Positions 15,435 to 24,898 are shown, counted from the first letter of the stretch. The stretch: 64,000 bases of DNA from Streptomyces broussonetiae (GCF_009796285.1 NZ_CP047020.1:4898001-4962000), one strand, 5' to 3'. The notes: a model not told the origin generated them from the letters alone. Program-made: numbers and translations.

Positions 15435-17819
15435 GTGGCCGAGGCGGCTGACTTCCAGGCAACCGGTGCCTCCCCTGCCCGCCGCTGGCTGCGGCGCACC
15501 GGAGCGCTGCTCGCCGGGGCACCTCTGCTGGCCGCACTGCTCCAGCTGCCCGCTGCGGCGCCCGCCCAGGCCGACTCCTCCGACCCGGTGTCCGTCGCGT
15601 TGGACTCGCTCACGCCCAATGCGCCCACGGACGGCGACACGCTGACCGTGTCCGGCACGGTGACCAACAACGGCAAGCAGGCCGTCACCGGCGCCCACGT
15701 GGGCCTACGGGTGGGCCCCGAGCTGAACACCCGCTCGGCGATCGACGCCGTCACCCAGCACTCCGACGATCTGCAGGGCAATACCGGCACTGAGGTCGGC
15801 GGCAAGTACGTGGAGAAGTTCGCCACGCTGACTCCGGGCGTCGCCGAGCACTTCAGTATCTCCGTGCCCGTGGACAAGCTGGACCTCGGCGAGGACGGCG
15901 TCTACGAGTTCGGGGTCTCATTGTCCGGCCAGACCTCTGCCCAGCCCTGGGACCAGGTGCTCGGCATCCAGCGGACGTTCCTGCCGTGGCAGCCGTCCGA
16001 GGCCGACACCAAGACGAAGACGACGTTCCTGTGGCCACTGATCTCCACGGTCCACATGACGGCCAAGACGGGCGCCGGCGAGCTGCAGACACCGGTGTTC
16101 AGCAACGACCAACTGGCCAAGGAACTGTCGCCGGGCGGTCGGCTGGCGCAGATGGTGGACCTGGGCAAGGACCTGGACGTCACCTGGGTGATCGACCCGG
16201 ACCTGCTGGCCTCGGTGGACGCGATGGCCACCGGCAACTACCGGCTCCCGGGGGACAACGGCACCACCACGCCGGGCCCCAAGGATCACCAGGCGGTCGC
16301 CAAGCAGTGGCTGGCGGACCTGCAGGACGCTGTGGCGGGCAAGGAAGTCGTCGCGCTGCCCTTCGGCGACCCGGACCTGGCGTCCCTCGCGCACAACGGC
16401 ACCAGCGTCACCGGCTCGCTCAGCCACCTCAAGGACGCCACCGACGTCGCCGCCACCACCGTCGAGACCGTGCTCCATGTCACACCGAGCACCGACTTCG
16501 CGTGGCCGGTGGACGGCGCCGTGGACCCATCGATCATGAAGGTCGCCACCTCCGCAGGAGCCGACCGTGTGATCGCCCGCAGCGACAGCCTCCAGGAGAC
16601 CGCCGGGCTGCCGTACACACCCTCCGCCGCCCGCCCGGTCGGCGGAGGCACCACCGCGGTGGTCTCCGACGCCCGGCTCTCCACGGCCTTCGAGGGCGAT
16701 CTGACCAAGGCGGACTCGACGACGCTGGCCGTGCAGAAGTTCCTGGCGCAGAGCCTCGAGGTGAACGCGCAGACGGACAAACAGCGCAGCATCGTCGTCG
16801 CCCCCCAGCGCATGCCCACAGCCAGCCAGGCCCAGGCGATGGCCGCGGGGCTGAAGGCGCTCGACGGTGCGAACTGGTCCCAGTCCCAGGACCTCACCGC
16901 GGCGGCCAAGGACAAGCCCGACCCGAACGCCACCACGCAGATCCCGTCGTCGCAGGCCTACCCCTCCTCGCTGCGCCGGCTGGAGCTGCCGACGGCGGCA
17001 TTCGGGCAGATCGCGCGCACCCAGGACAAGCTCGACAACTTCCAGGTGATCCTCACCGACCGCTCCCGCGTCGTCACGCCGTTCGGGCGAGCCATAAACC
17101 GTGAGATGGCCACGTCCTGGCGCGGCAGGAGCGGAGACGCGGAGAACTACCGCAACGGCGTCGAGGCATGGCTCGACGATCTGTCCGCCCAGGTCAAGCT
17201 GATCGACAAGTCGGAGACCAAGCTCTCCGGCCGCAGCGCCACCATCCCGGTGACCGTCCAGAACAACCTCGTCCAGCCCGCCGGGCACCTGGTCCTGCGC
17301 CTCACCTCGACCATGCCGACCCGTCTGAAGATCGGCGGCAAGGCGTACTCCGAACAGCCCGTCTCGGTCTCCGGCGGACACAGCCAGTCCGTGAAGTTCG
17401 CCACCTCGGCCAACGCCAACGGCCGGGTCACGGTCGTCGCCCAGCTGTACACCGAGGACGGCCAGGAGTACGGCGACGCCGTCACCTTCGATGTGAAGGT
17501 CACCGAGGTCACGCCCACCGTGATGCTGGTCATCGGCGGCGGTGTGCTCCTCCTCGTCCTCGCCGGCTTCCGGATGTACACGCAGCGCAAGCGCGCGGCC
17601 GCACGTCAGGCCGAGGAGGACGGCCCGGACGCGGCGGGGGAGGACGGTCCGGACGAGCCCGGGAACCCTGACACACCTGCCGGTCGTCTCCCGGAGGAAC
17701 CGGAGGAATCCGACTCTCCCGCCGGGGCAGACGACCCGCAGCAGCCGAGTGACCCTGCGCCGGACACCGCACCGGAAAACACCGACCCGTCCGGGACGGG
17801 TGAGAGAGTGGACCGTTGA
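15435..17819 (+). CDS. DUF6049-family secreted, membrane-anchored protein
   Basis: A 794-residue protein with a twin-arginine-like basic start and signal sequence (RRWLRRTGALLAGAPLLAALLQLPAAAPAQA), a large extracellular part and one C-terminal membrane helix (VMLVIGGGVLLLVLAGFRM, about 695-713) followed by a basic stop and an acidic cytoplasmic tail. The first extracellular domain (about 55-165) reads like an Ig/CARDB-type domain (VSGTVTNNGKQAVTGAHVGLR). Homologues stand immediately before murJ in Streptomyces and mycobacteria (Rv3909-like), so a role in envelope assembly is likely but unproved. GTG start with GAGGGA 10 bases ahead. Confidence 0.85.
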   Translation: MAEAADFQATGASPARRWLRRTGALLAGAPLLAALLQLPAAAPAQADSSDPVSVALDSLTPNAPTDGDTLTVSGTVTNNGKQAVTGAHVGLRVGPELNTRSAIDAVTQHSDDLQGNTGTEVGGKYVEKFATLTPGVAEHFSISVPVDKLDLGEDGVYEFGVSLSGQTSAQPWDQVLGIQRTFLPWQPSEADTKTKTTFLWPLISTVHMTAKTGAGELQTPVFSNDQLAKELSPGGRLAQMVDLGKDLDVTWVIDPDLLASVDAMATGNYRLPGDNGTTTPGPKDHQAVAKQWLADLQDAVAGKEVVALPFGDPDLASLAHNGTSVTGSLSHLKDATDVAATTVETVLHVTPSTDFAWPVDGAVDPSIMKVATSAGADRVIARSDSLQETAGLPYTPSAARPVGGGTTAVVSDARLSTAFEGDLTKADSTTLAVQKFLAQSLEVNAQTDKQRSIVVAPQRMPTASQAQAMAAGLKALDGANWSQSQDLTAAAKDKPDPNATTQIPSSQAYPSSLRRLELPTAAFGQIARTQDKLDNFQVILTDRSRVVTPFGRAINREMATSWRGRSGDAENYRNGVEAWLDDLSAQVKLIDKSETKLSGRSATIPVTVQNNLVQPAGHLVLRLTSTMPTRLKIGGKAYSEQPVSVSGGHSQSVKFATSANANGRVTVVAQLYTEDGQEYGDAVTFDVKVTEVTPTVMLVIGGGVLLLVLAGFRMYTQRKRAAARQAEEDGPDAAGEDGPDEPGNPDTPAGRLPEEPEESDSPAGADDPQQPSDPAPDTAPENTDPSGTGERVDR

Positions 17820-17864
17820 GCGATGTCGTGGCCGGTGAGCCAGGGACGATGAGGTGGGGTAAGC

Positions 17865-20249
17865 ATGAACGCGCCGTACGACGGTGATCGCGGCCAGGGC
17901 GCGGCCGGCTCGGGCTACCCCGAGACGCCGCCGGAGCCCGGCCAGGTTCCGCCGCAGCACGCGGCGGACATGTACCTCCAGGACGCCTACGACCAGGACC
18001 CCTACCGGGCACAGGATCTCGCCGCGCAGGACCCGGTCGCCGAGGCGCTCTACGACCGTGCCGCGCACCCGCCGCCCCCTCCGGGCAGCTACGACCAGCA
18101 GCAGCCGCTGTACGCCCCGCCCGCCCAGTCGCCGTACGCTCCCGACCCTCGCGTGTGGGCACAGACACCGGCGCCGGAGCCGGAGGGTGCGAATCCGTAC
18201 CTGCCCTACGGCGACAACCCGCGCACGACCCAGTTCGTGGGTGTGGACGACCTGGTCACGCACTCCGGCGAGGAGTACCACGAGCCGGACGCCTTCGCGC
18301 ACCTCTTCAAGGACCAGCAGCAGGGTGGCGGGCACGCCCCCATGGATCCCTCGTCCTTCCCCGGACCGGCTCCCGCTCCGGGCGGCAGCTACGGGCAGGC
18401 CGGCCAGTACCCGCCTGCGTACGGCCAGGGCTCGCAGCAGGGCACCGCGTACCCCGGACCGTATCCGTCCGCGCCCGGGAACCCGGCACAGTCGCCGGTG
18501 CCCGCCCCTGCCATGACGCCGGCACCGGGCGGGCCGCACGGCGCAGCAGAGCCCGAGGCCGCCGCGTCCCCAGTCGCACCTGCAGCTTCCGCCGCTCCCG
18601 GCGCGCCCGCGAAGAAGGGCGGCAAGGCGGCCAACCTGCTCCAGTCCAGCGCCGTGATGGCGGCGGGCACGATGGTCTCCCGCCTCACCGGATTCGTCCG
18701 CTCCGCCCTGATCGTCTCGGCACTCGGCCTCGGCTTCCTCGGTGACTCCTTCCAGGTCGCCTACCAGCTGCCGACGATGATCTACATCCTCACTGTCGGC
18801 GGCGGCCTCAACTCGGTCTTCGTGCCACAGCTGGTGCGGGCGATGAAGGAGGACGACGACGGCGGCGAGGCCTTCGCCAACCGGCTGCTGACCCTGGTGA
18901 TGGTGGCACTGGCCGCACTGACCGGTCTCGCGATGTTCGCGGCTCCCCTGCTGGTGCGCCTGCTGTCCAACCCGGTCGCCACCAACCCGGCGGCCAACGA
19001 CGTCGCCGTCACCTTCACCCGCTACTTCCTGCCCTCGATCTTCTTCATGGGCATCCACGTGGTGATGGGTCAGATCCTCAACGCGCGCGGCAAGTTCGGC
19101 GCGATGATGTGGACCCCGGTGCTGAACAACATCGTCATCATCGTGACGCTCGGCATGTTCATCTGGGTCTACGGCAGCGCCGCGAACTCCCACATGACCG
19201 TCACGAACATCCCGCCGGCAGGGCAGCGTCTGCTCGGGATCGGCGTGCTGCTCGGTCTGGTCGTCCAGGCGCTGGCGATGATCCCGTACCTGCGCGAGAC
19301 GGGTTTCCGGATCCGGCTGCGGTTCGACTGGCGGGGCCACGGTCTCGGCAAGGCCGCAATGCTCGCCAAGTGGACGGTGCTGTTCGTCCTGGCCAACCAG
19401 GCCGGCGCCATGATCGTCACCCAGCTGTCCACGGCGGCCGGCAAGGACTCCGACGTCGCCGGCACCGGCTTCGCCGCCTACGCCAACGCGCAGCTGATCT
19501 GGGGTCTGCCGCAGGCCATCATCACGGTGTCCCTGATGGCCGCCCTGCTGCCGCGTATCTCGCGCTCGGCCTCCGAGGGCGACGTCGGCGCGGTCCGCGA
19601 CGACATCTCCCAGGGCCTGCGGACCACCGCCGTCGCCATCGTCCCGATCGCCTTCGGCTTTCTCTCGCTCGGCATCCCGATGTGCACGCTGATCTTCGGA
19701 TCCTCGGGCACCGGCGAGGCCACCAACATGGGCTACATGCTGATGGCCTTCGGCCTCGGCCTGATCCCCTACTCGGTGCAGTACGTAGTCCTGCGTGCCT
19801 TCTACGCCTACGAGGACACCCGCACCCCCTTCTACAACACGGTCATCGTCGCGGTCGTCAACGCGGGCGCCTCGGCGCTCTGCTACTTCGCGCTGCCGGC
19901 GCGCTGGGCGGTCGCCGGTATGGCCGCGGCGTACGGGCTCGCCTACGCGATCGGCGTGGGTGTCGCCTGGCGCAGGCTGCGCAAGCGGCTGGGCGGTGAC
20001 CTGGACGGCGCCCGGGTGCTGCGGACGTACGCGCGGCTGTGTATCGCGTCCGTACCGGCCGCACTGCTCAGCGGCGCGGCCTGTTACGGCATCGGGCACA
20101 GCCTCGGCCAGGGCGTCATCGGTTCCTTCGCCGCGCTGCTCGTCGGTGGTGCCGTTCTGTTCGGCATCTTCTTCGTCGCCGCCCGGCGGATGCGTATCGA
20201 GGAACTCAACTCGCTCGTGGGAATGGTTCGCGGACGTCTGGGCCGCTGA
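17865..20249 (+). CDS. murJ: MurJ/MviN lipid II flippase
   Basis: A 794-residue protein. The first ~250 residues are a Pro/Gly/Tyr/Gln-rich cytoplasmic extension; the flippase core begins at about 255 with ANLLQSSAVMAAGTMVSRLTG, the MurJ signature, and has about 14 membrane helices. Known family features visible include the first-helix MVSRLTGFVRS segment and the RG dyad region NARGKFGAMMWTPVLNN. MurJ moves lipid II across the membrane for wall synthesis. The pseudokinase gene that follows (stop to start about 120 bases) would in mycobacteria be fused to it. ATG with GAGGTGGGG 5 bases ahead. Confidence 0.95.
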   Translation: MNAPYDGDRGQGAAGSGYPETPPEPGQVPPQHAADMYLQDAYDQDPYRAQDLAAQDPVAEALYDRAAHPPPPPGSYDQQQPLYAPPAQSPYAPDPRVWAQTPAPEPEGANPYLPYGDNPRTTQFVGVDDLVTHSGEEYHEPDAFAHLFKDQQQGGGHAPMDPSSFPGPAPAPGGSYGQAGQYPPAYGQGSQQGTAYPGPYPSAPGNPAQSPVPAPAMTPAPGGPHGAAEPEAAASPVAPAASAAPGAPAKKGGKAANLLQSSAVMAAGTMVSRLTGFVRSALIVSALGLGFLGDSFQVAYQLPTMIYILTVGGGLNSVFVPQLVRAMKEDDDGGEAFANRLLTLVMVALAALTGLAMFAAPLLVRLLSNPVATNPAANDVAVTFTRYFLPSIFFMGIHVVMGQILNARGKFGAMMWTPVLNNIVIIVTLGMFIWVYGSAANSHMTVTNIPPAGQRLLGIGVLLGLVVQALAMIPYLRETGFRIRLRFDWRGHGLGKAAMLAKWTVLFVLANQAGAMIVTQLSTAAGKDSDVAGTGFAAYANAQLIWGLPQAIITVSLMAALLPRISRSASEGDVGAVRDDISQGLRTTAVAIVPIAFGFLSLGIPMCTLIFGSSGTGEATNMGYMLMAFGLGLIPYSVQYVVLRAFYAYEDTRTPFYNTVIVAVVNAGASALCYFALPARWAVAGMAAAYGLAYAIGVGVAWRRLRKRLGGDLDGARVLRTYARLCIASVPAALLSGAACYGIGHSLGQGVIGSFAALLVGGAVLFGIFFVAARRMRIEELNSLVGMVRGRLGR

Positions 20250-20367
20250 GGCGGGGGTAGGCGCACAACCATCGTCCGCCGTCGCGTGTCGTGCATAGCG
20301 GCAGACTGTGGGCACAATTGGTTTCGGCGTCGGACAGCGTGCAACGGATGGGGAGGCAGGGACGACG

Positions 20368-22068
20368 GTGGCGGAACGGAGCACGGCTGCCGTCGACGTG
20401 GCAGACAACAGCGGTGAGCAACCGCTGACCGCCAAGGCGGACCAGTCCACGGCCGACGGGGTGGCCAAGAACCCGGAGCGGGACAAGGGCAGCGACAAGG
20501 CGCAGGGGAGCAACGGAATCGACGGTCCAGGAGAAAAGGCCTCGCCTCCCGAACTGCACAGCGGCCACAAGCTCGCCAGACGCTACCGGCTGGAGGAATG
20601 CGTCACCCGTCTGGACGGATTCAGTAGTTGGCGTGCGGTCGACGAGAAACTCCGTCGCGCCGTCGGCGTACACATCCTGCCCGCGGACCATGCGCGTGCG
20701 CGTTCCGTACTCGCTGCCGCCCGTTCCTCCGCGCTGCTCGGCGACCCGCGCTTCGTCCAGGTGCTGGACGCCGTCGAGGAGAACGACCTCGTCTACGTCG
20801 TGCACGAGTGGCTGCCCGATGCCACCGAGCTGACCGCGCTCCTCGCGGCCGCACCGCTGGAGCCGCACGACGCCTACCAGATGGTCAGCCAGGTCGCCTC
20901 CGCCATGGCCGCCGCACACCGCGAAGGCCTCGCCCATCTGCGGCTGAACCCCAACGCCGTGCTGCGGGCCTCGACCGGCCAGTGGCGCATCCGCGGACTC
21001 GCCGTGAACGCCGCACTGCGCGGCATCAGCTCCGACACCCCGCAGCGCACCGACACTGAGGCGATCGGCGCCCTGCTGTACGCGGCGCTGACCCAGCGCT
21101 GGCCCTACGAGAGCGACGCGTACGGCCTGTCCGGCCTCCCCAAGGGTGTCGGCCTCATCGCACCCGACCAGGTGCGCGCCGGTGTCCACCGAGGCCTGTC
21201 CGAGCTGGCCATGCGGGCGCTCGTCAACGACGGGGCCACCGCCTCCCGGCACGAGGCTGCGTGCACCACACCCGAGGAGCTGGTGAAGGCGATCGGCGAG
21301 ATGCCCCGCATCCGCCCGCCGGAGCCGGCGTTCACGGCTCCGCCGGAATACCAGCGCACGACCTACCAGCAGGGCACCTACGGCCGTCAGGCACCGCGTC
21401 CCGGCACCCCTCAGCCGATCGCACCCCCACCGCCCCCGCTGCAGAGCCGCACCGGCAAGGCCCTCAAGTGGGCGGTGTCGGCGCTCCTCATCGCGGCCCT
21501 CGGCCTGGGCAGCTGGCAGTTGGCGGACGCGCTGATGGACAAGGGCGGCAAGTCCGACGACACCAACAAGAGCCAGCAGACGGACGACGGCGACAAGGGT
21601 TCGAAGGCGCCGCCTTCCGGCCGCCCCATTCCCATCAAGGGCGGCCGCGACTTCGACCCGTTCAGCGACGACCACTCCGAAAACCCCAACGACATAGCGA
21701 AGGCCTTCGACAGCAGCCCGTCCACCAGCTGGGAGACGAGCTACTACCTGAGCCCGGAGTTCGGCAACCTCAAGCCGGGCGTCGGGATGATCCTCGACCT
21801 CGGCAAGGTCCAGCAGGTCGGAAAGGTGACCGTCACCTTCGTGGGCGAGACGTCGGTCGAACTCCGTGCCGCCGGCGCGGACGCGGGATCGGAACCCACC
21901 TCGTTCGACGCCTACACGAAGGCTGCCGGCGGATCAGGTACAACGGTGGTACTCAAGCCCGACAAGTCCCTCAAGACCCAGTACCTCTTGGTGTGGCTGA
22001 CCAAGCTGCCCTCGGACGGGGGAGGCCACTGGCGGGGCAGAGTGGCAGATGTCAAGGTGACCAGCTGA
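20368..22068 (+). CDS. membrane pseudokinase with extracellular carbohydrate-binding-like domain
   Basis: A 566-residue protein with an acidic, low-complexity N terminus, then a protein-kinase fold (about 65-315) that lacks the catalytic residues: the ATP lysine strand reads RAVGVHIL, the HRD loop reads HLRLNPN, and DFG is replaced by RGL. One membrane helix lies at about 365-390, and the C-terminal extracellular part (about 420-566) looks like a discoidin/F5-8C-type beta sandwich (AFDSSPSTSWETSY). In Mycobacterium the same three parts are fused to MurJ and bound by FhaA. GTG at 20368 follows GGGAGG; the GTG at 20308 is an alternative. Confidence 0.85.
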   Translation: MAERSTAAVDVADNSGEQPLTAKADQSTADGVAKNPERDKGSDKAQGSNGIDGPGEKASPPELHSGHKLARRYRLEECVTRLDGFSSWRAVDEKLRRAVGVHILPADHARARSVLAAARSSALLGDPRFVQVLDAVEENDLVYVVHEWLPDATELTALLAAAPLEPHDAYQMVSQVASAMAAAHREGLAHLRLNPNAVLRASTGQWRIRGLAVNAALRGISSDTPQRTDTEAIGALLYAALTQRWPYESDAYGLSGLPKGVGLIAPDQVRAGVHRGLSELAMRALVNDGATASRHEAACTTPEELVKAIGEMPRIRPPEPAFTAPPEYQRTTYQQGTYGRQAPRPGTPQPIAPPPPPLQSRTGKALKWAVSALLIAALGLGSWQLADALMDKGGKSDDTNKSQQTDDGDKGSKAPPSGRPIPIKGGRDFDPFSDDHSENPNDIAKAFDSSPSTSWETSYYLSPEFGNLKPGVGMILDLGKVQQVGKVTVTFVGETSVELRAAGADAGSEPTSFDAYTKAAGGSGTTVVLKPDKSLKTQYLLVWLTKLPSDGGGHWRGRVADVKVTS

Positions 22069-22090
22069 GGTCTCCACTCGGGAGGGACAG

Positions 22091-22825
22091 ATGGCGGAGG
22101 GCGCCGGATACGACCGGGTGAGCGACAAGGATCTCCTCGCCCGTCATGTGGAAGGCGATTCCGATGCCTTCGGTGAGATCGTGCGGCGGCATCGGGACCG
22201 ACTCTGGGCGGTCGCGCTGCGGACGCTCGGGGACCGCGAGGAGGCCGCCGACGCGGTCCAGGACGCCTTGGTGTCGGCCTACCGGGCTGCCCACACCTTC
22301 CGGGGCCAGTCCGCCGTCACGACATGGCTGCACCGGATCACGGTGAACGCCTGCCTGGACCGTGCCCGCAAGGCCGCCTCCCGCAAGACGGCTCCGGTGG
22401 ACGACACCGAGCGGCTCGAGCAGCTGCTGGAGCCGCACGAGTCGGCCTCGGCACCGGCCGAGCGCAATGATGTGCACCGCCAGCTGCTCGAGGCGCTCGG
22501 CACCCTTCCACACGATCAGCGGGCCGCCCTGGTCCTGGTGGACATGCAGGGGTATCCCGTGGCCGAGGCCGCCCGGATCCTCGACGTACCCACCGGGACC
22601 GTCAAGAGCCGGTGTGCCCGAGGCAGAGCGAGACTCCTGCCGTTGCTCACCCATCTACGGCCCGAAGGCGGCGGAGGCGGCACAGGCGGAAAAGAACCCG
22701 GCCCGGGACGGAACCGGGTGCAGGGGACATCCGTCACACCGGCAACGGGGCCGGATCACGACCACCCCGCGGACACCGGACCGAGCGATTCAGCCGTAGT
22801 GAAGGGCGGAGGTGGGCGCGCGTGA
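22091..22825 (+). CDS. sigM: ECF sigma factor SigM
   Basis: A 244-residue sigma-70 factor of the extracytoplasmic-function type. Region 2 spans about 15-85 (LLARHVEGDSDAFGEIVRRH, then DREEAADAVQDALVSAYR and TWLHRITVNACLDRARK); region 4 spans about 135-185 (LPHDQRAALVLVDMQGYPVAEAARIL and GTVKSRCARGRARL). The last ~50 residues are a Gly/Pro-rich extension absent from minimal ECF factors. It starts 22 bases after the pseudokinase gene and overlaps its anti-sigma gene by four bases (GTGA), so translation is coupled. Position and partner match SigM of Streptomyces and mycobacteria. Confidence 0.92.
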   Translation: MAEGAGYDRVSDKDLLARHVEGDSDAFGEIVRRHRDRLWAVALRTLGDREEAADAVQDALVSAYRAAHTFRGQSAVTTWLHRITVNACLDRARKAASRKTAPVDDTERLEQLLEPHESASAPAERNDVHRQLLEALGTLPHDQRAALVLVDMQGYPVAEAARILDVPTGTVKSRCARGRARLLPLLTHLRPEGGGGGTGGKEPGPGRNRVQGTSVTPATGPDHDHPADTGPSDSAVVKGGGGRA

Positions 22826-23727
22826 CTTCCACGACCGACACGGCCGGGCACCCGGACGTCGCGGAGATCTCCGACCTCACCGAAGGCCTCCTCTCCCCGA
22901 ACCGCAGCGCAGACATACAGCGCCATCTGGAGGCGTGCGAGCTGTGTGCGGACGTACATACCTCGCTGGAGGAGATTCGCGGGCTGCTGGGGTCCGCGCC
23001 ACAGGAAGAGCCCATGCCGGCCGATGTGGCCGCTCGTATTGATGCCGCCCTCGCCGCCGAGGCACTTCTTGGCGCCTCCGGGAAGGTCAACCCTGCCGGA
23101 CCGGACACCGAGGGGCATGTTTCACGTGAAACATCGCTCGCAGCCGATCGCCCTGCCGGGCGTCCGCAGGCAACGGCCGGACCGGGACGGAAGAAGAGCG
23201 GGCGCGGTCGGCGGCGCAGGACCGTGGTCCTGGGAACGGTGCTCACCGCCGCCGTCCTGGGGGCCGGCTCACTGGTGATCCAGTCACTCACCGGCGGTAC
23301 GTCCTCCACAACAGCGCACAATGCGCCGAGCCCGTCCATCAGCACCTTCTCCGGCGCCAGTGTCCAGACTCAGGTGCACGATCTCCTTGCATCGAAGAAA
23401 GCAGCGCAGCGGGGCTACGACAGCCGACACCAGGAATCCGGGGGCATCGGCAACCAGAGCACGCCCAAGGGCACCGAGAGCGCGAACACCCTGCTTCAGA
23501 CGGAGATCGCTGTGCCCGACTGTGTCCGGCGTGCGGTTCCCCGGAGCGATCAGGCCCTGGCGGCGAAGACCGGATCCTACGGCGGGAAGAGCGCCTATCT
23601 GGTCGTTCTGCCGGATCCCGACGACAGCACCCACGTCACGGCCTACGTCGTCGACGCGGCCTGCGCCCGTCAGCAGCCCGGCACCGCCGGGACCGTGCTC
23701 CTGAAACACTCCTTCGCCCGGCACTGA
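22822..23727 (+). CDS. SigM-associated anti-sigma factor
   Basis: A 301-residue transmembrane anti-sigma factor. A zinc-finger-type N terminus shows H-x3-C-x2-C as HLEACELC (about 36-43). A helical inhibitory segment and a long linker follow, then one membrane helix (VVLGTVLTAAVLGAGSLVIQSL, about 137-158) and an extracellular domain. The linker carries parS in frame, translated as VSRET. GTG at 22822 has GGAGG about 9 bases ahead and overlaps the sigM stop, which fixes the start. Confidence 0.88.
   Translation: MTSTTDTAGHPDVAEISDLTEGLLSPNRSADIQRHLEACELCADVHTSLEEIRGLLGSAPQEEPMPADVAARIDAALAAEALLGASGKVNPAGPDTEGHVSRETSLAADRPAGRPQATAGPGRKKSGRGRRRRTVVLGTVLTAAVLGAGSLVIQSLTGGTSSTTAHNAPSPSISTFSGASVQTQVHDLLASKKAAQRGYDSRHQESGGIGNQSTPKGTESANTLLQTEIAVPDCVRRAVPRSDQALAAKTGSYGGKSAYLVVLPDPDDSTHVTAYVVDAACARQQPGTAGTVLLKHSFARH
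23119..23132. promoter_or_regulatory. parS centromere site 5, inside the anti-sigma coding sequence
   Basis: Exact GTTTCACGTGAAAC in the linker part of the anti-sigma gene. The reading frame runs through it without interruption. Confidence 0.95.
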
Positions 23728-23784
23728 GTCTGCTGGAGCGGCCCGTCAGCACCCCCACCCGGCATCCGTGTGCCCCGACACACC

Positions 23785-23811
23785 GGGAATGCGCGCCCCG
23801 TAGGATCCGTT
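23785..23811 (+). promoter_or_regulatory. SigR-type promoter of trxB-trxA
   Basis: GGGAAT at 23785-23790, then exactly 18 bases, then GTT at 23809-23811, matching the known SigR consensus (GGAAT-N18-GTT). It lies about 70 bases before trxB. SigR answers thiol-oxidative stress, and trxBA is the classic target in S. coelicolor. Confidence 0.85.
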
Positions 23812-23882
23812 GGGTGGGGTGAGAGTCCCGAAAGGTACTCCCACCGGTCGACTGATGCAGACCAGAGACGAGGAATCAAGCC

Positions 23883-24824
23883 GTGAGCGACGTCCGTAAC
23901 GTGATCATCATCGGCTCCGGGCCCGCGGGCTACACGGCGGCGCTCTACACCGCGCGCGCGTCACTGAAGCCCCTGGTGTTCGAGGGTGCCGTCACCGCCG
24001 GTGGCGCGCTGATGAACACCACCGAAGTCGAGAACTTCCCGGGCTTCCGCGACGGCATCATGGGCCCCGACCTCATGGACAACATGCGGGCGCAGGCCGA
24101 GCGCTTTGGCGCCGAGCTGATCCCCGACGATGTCGTCTCCGTTGATCTGGCCGGTGAGATCAAGACCGTCACCGACAGCGCGGGCACGGTCCACAAGGCG
24201 AAGGCTGTCATCATCACCACCGGCTCCCAGCACCGCAAGCTCGGCCTGCCGAACGAGGACGCCCTCTCCGGCCGCGGTGTCTCCTGGTGTGCCACCTGCG
24301 ACGGGTTCTTCTTCAAGGACCAGGACATCGCCGTGATCGGCGGCGGCGACACCGCGATGGAGGAGGCCACCTTCCTCTCGCGTTTCGCCAAGTCCGTGAC
24401 GATCGTCCACCGCCGGGACAGCCTGCGCGCCTCCAAGGCGATGCAGGAGCGCGCCTTCAACGACCCGAAGATCAAGTTCGTATGGGACAGCGAGGTCGCC
24501 GAGATCCAGGGCGACCAGAAGCTCTCCGGCCTCAAGTTGCGCAACGTCAAGACCGGCGAGCTGTCCGAGCTGCCCGCGACGGGGCTGTTCATCGCGATCG
24601 GCCACGACCCGCGCACCGAGCTGTTCAAGGGCCAGTTGGACCTGGACGATGAGGGCTACCTGAAGGTGGCCTCGCCGTCCACCCGCACCAACCTCACCGG
24701 TGTCTTCGCCGCCGGTGACGTGGTCGACCACACCTACCGTCAGGCGATCACGGCGGCCGGCACCGGCTGCTCCGCCGCTCTGGACGCCGAGCGCTTCCTG
24801 TCCGCCCTCGCGGACGAGGACTAG
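23883..24824 (+). CDS. trxB: thioredoxin reductase
   Basis: A 313-residue flavoenzyme that reduces thioredoxin with NADPH. The FAD-binding motif is GSGPAGYTAALY (about 11-22), the redox pair is in WCATCDGF (about 138-145) and the NADPH-binding motif is GGGDTAMEEA. The C-terminal FAD motif GVFAAGDVVDHTYRQAITAAGTGC is intact. GTG start. It forms an operon with trxA, whose start is about 75 bases after its stop, under the SigR promoter. Confidence 0.97.
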   Translation: MSDVRNVIIIGSGPAGYTAALYTARASLKPLVFEGAVTAGGALMNTTEVENFPGFRDGIMGPDLMDNMRAQAERFGAELIPDDVVSVDLAGEIKTVTDSAGTVHKAKAVIITTGSQHRKLGLPNEDALSGRGVSWCATCDGFFFKDQDIAVIGGGDTAMEEATFLSRFAKSVTIVHRRDSLRASKAMQERAFNDPKIKFVWDSEVAEIQGDQKLSGLKLRNVKTGELSELPATGLFIAIGHDPRTELFKGQLDLDDEGYLKVASPSTRTNLTGVFAAGDVVDHTYRQAITAAGTGCSAALDAERFLSALADED

Positions 24825-24898
24825 GCGGACTGCGAGACCGCCGCCGTCCGACTCTCCCTTTCCCCGCCCCATCGCACGATCAAGTGAAGGAGCCCGCC

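Noticed and set aside
15918..20570. 1550-codon open frame on the minus strand opposite the DUF6049 protein and murJ
   Set aside because: It is the antisense shadow of two well-recognised genes in GC-rich DNA. It lacks any family-like segment and is full of Arg/Gly/His-rich runs.
20368..22068. Active serine/threonine kinase
   Set aside because: The fold is there, but the lysine, HRD aspartate and DFG motifs are all replaced, so I call it a pseudokinase.
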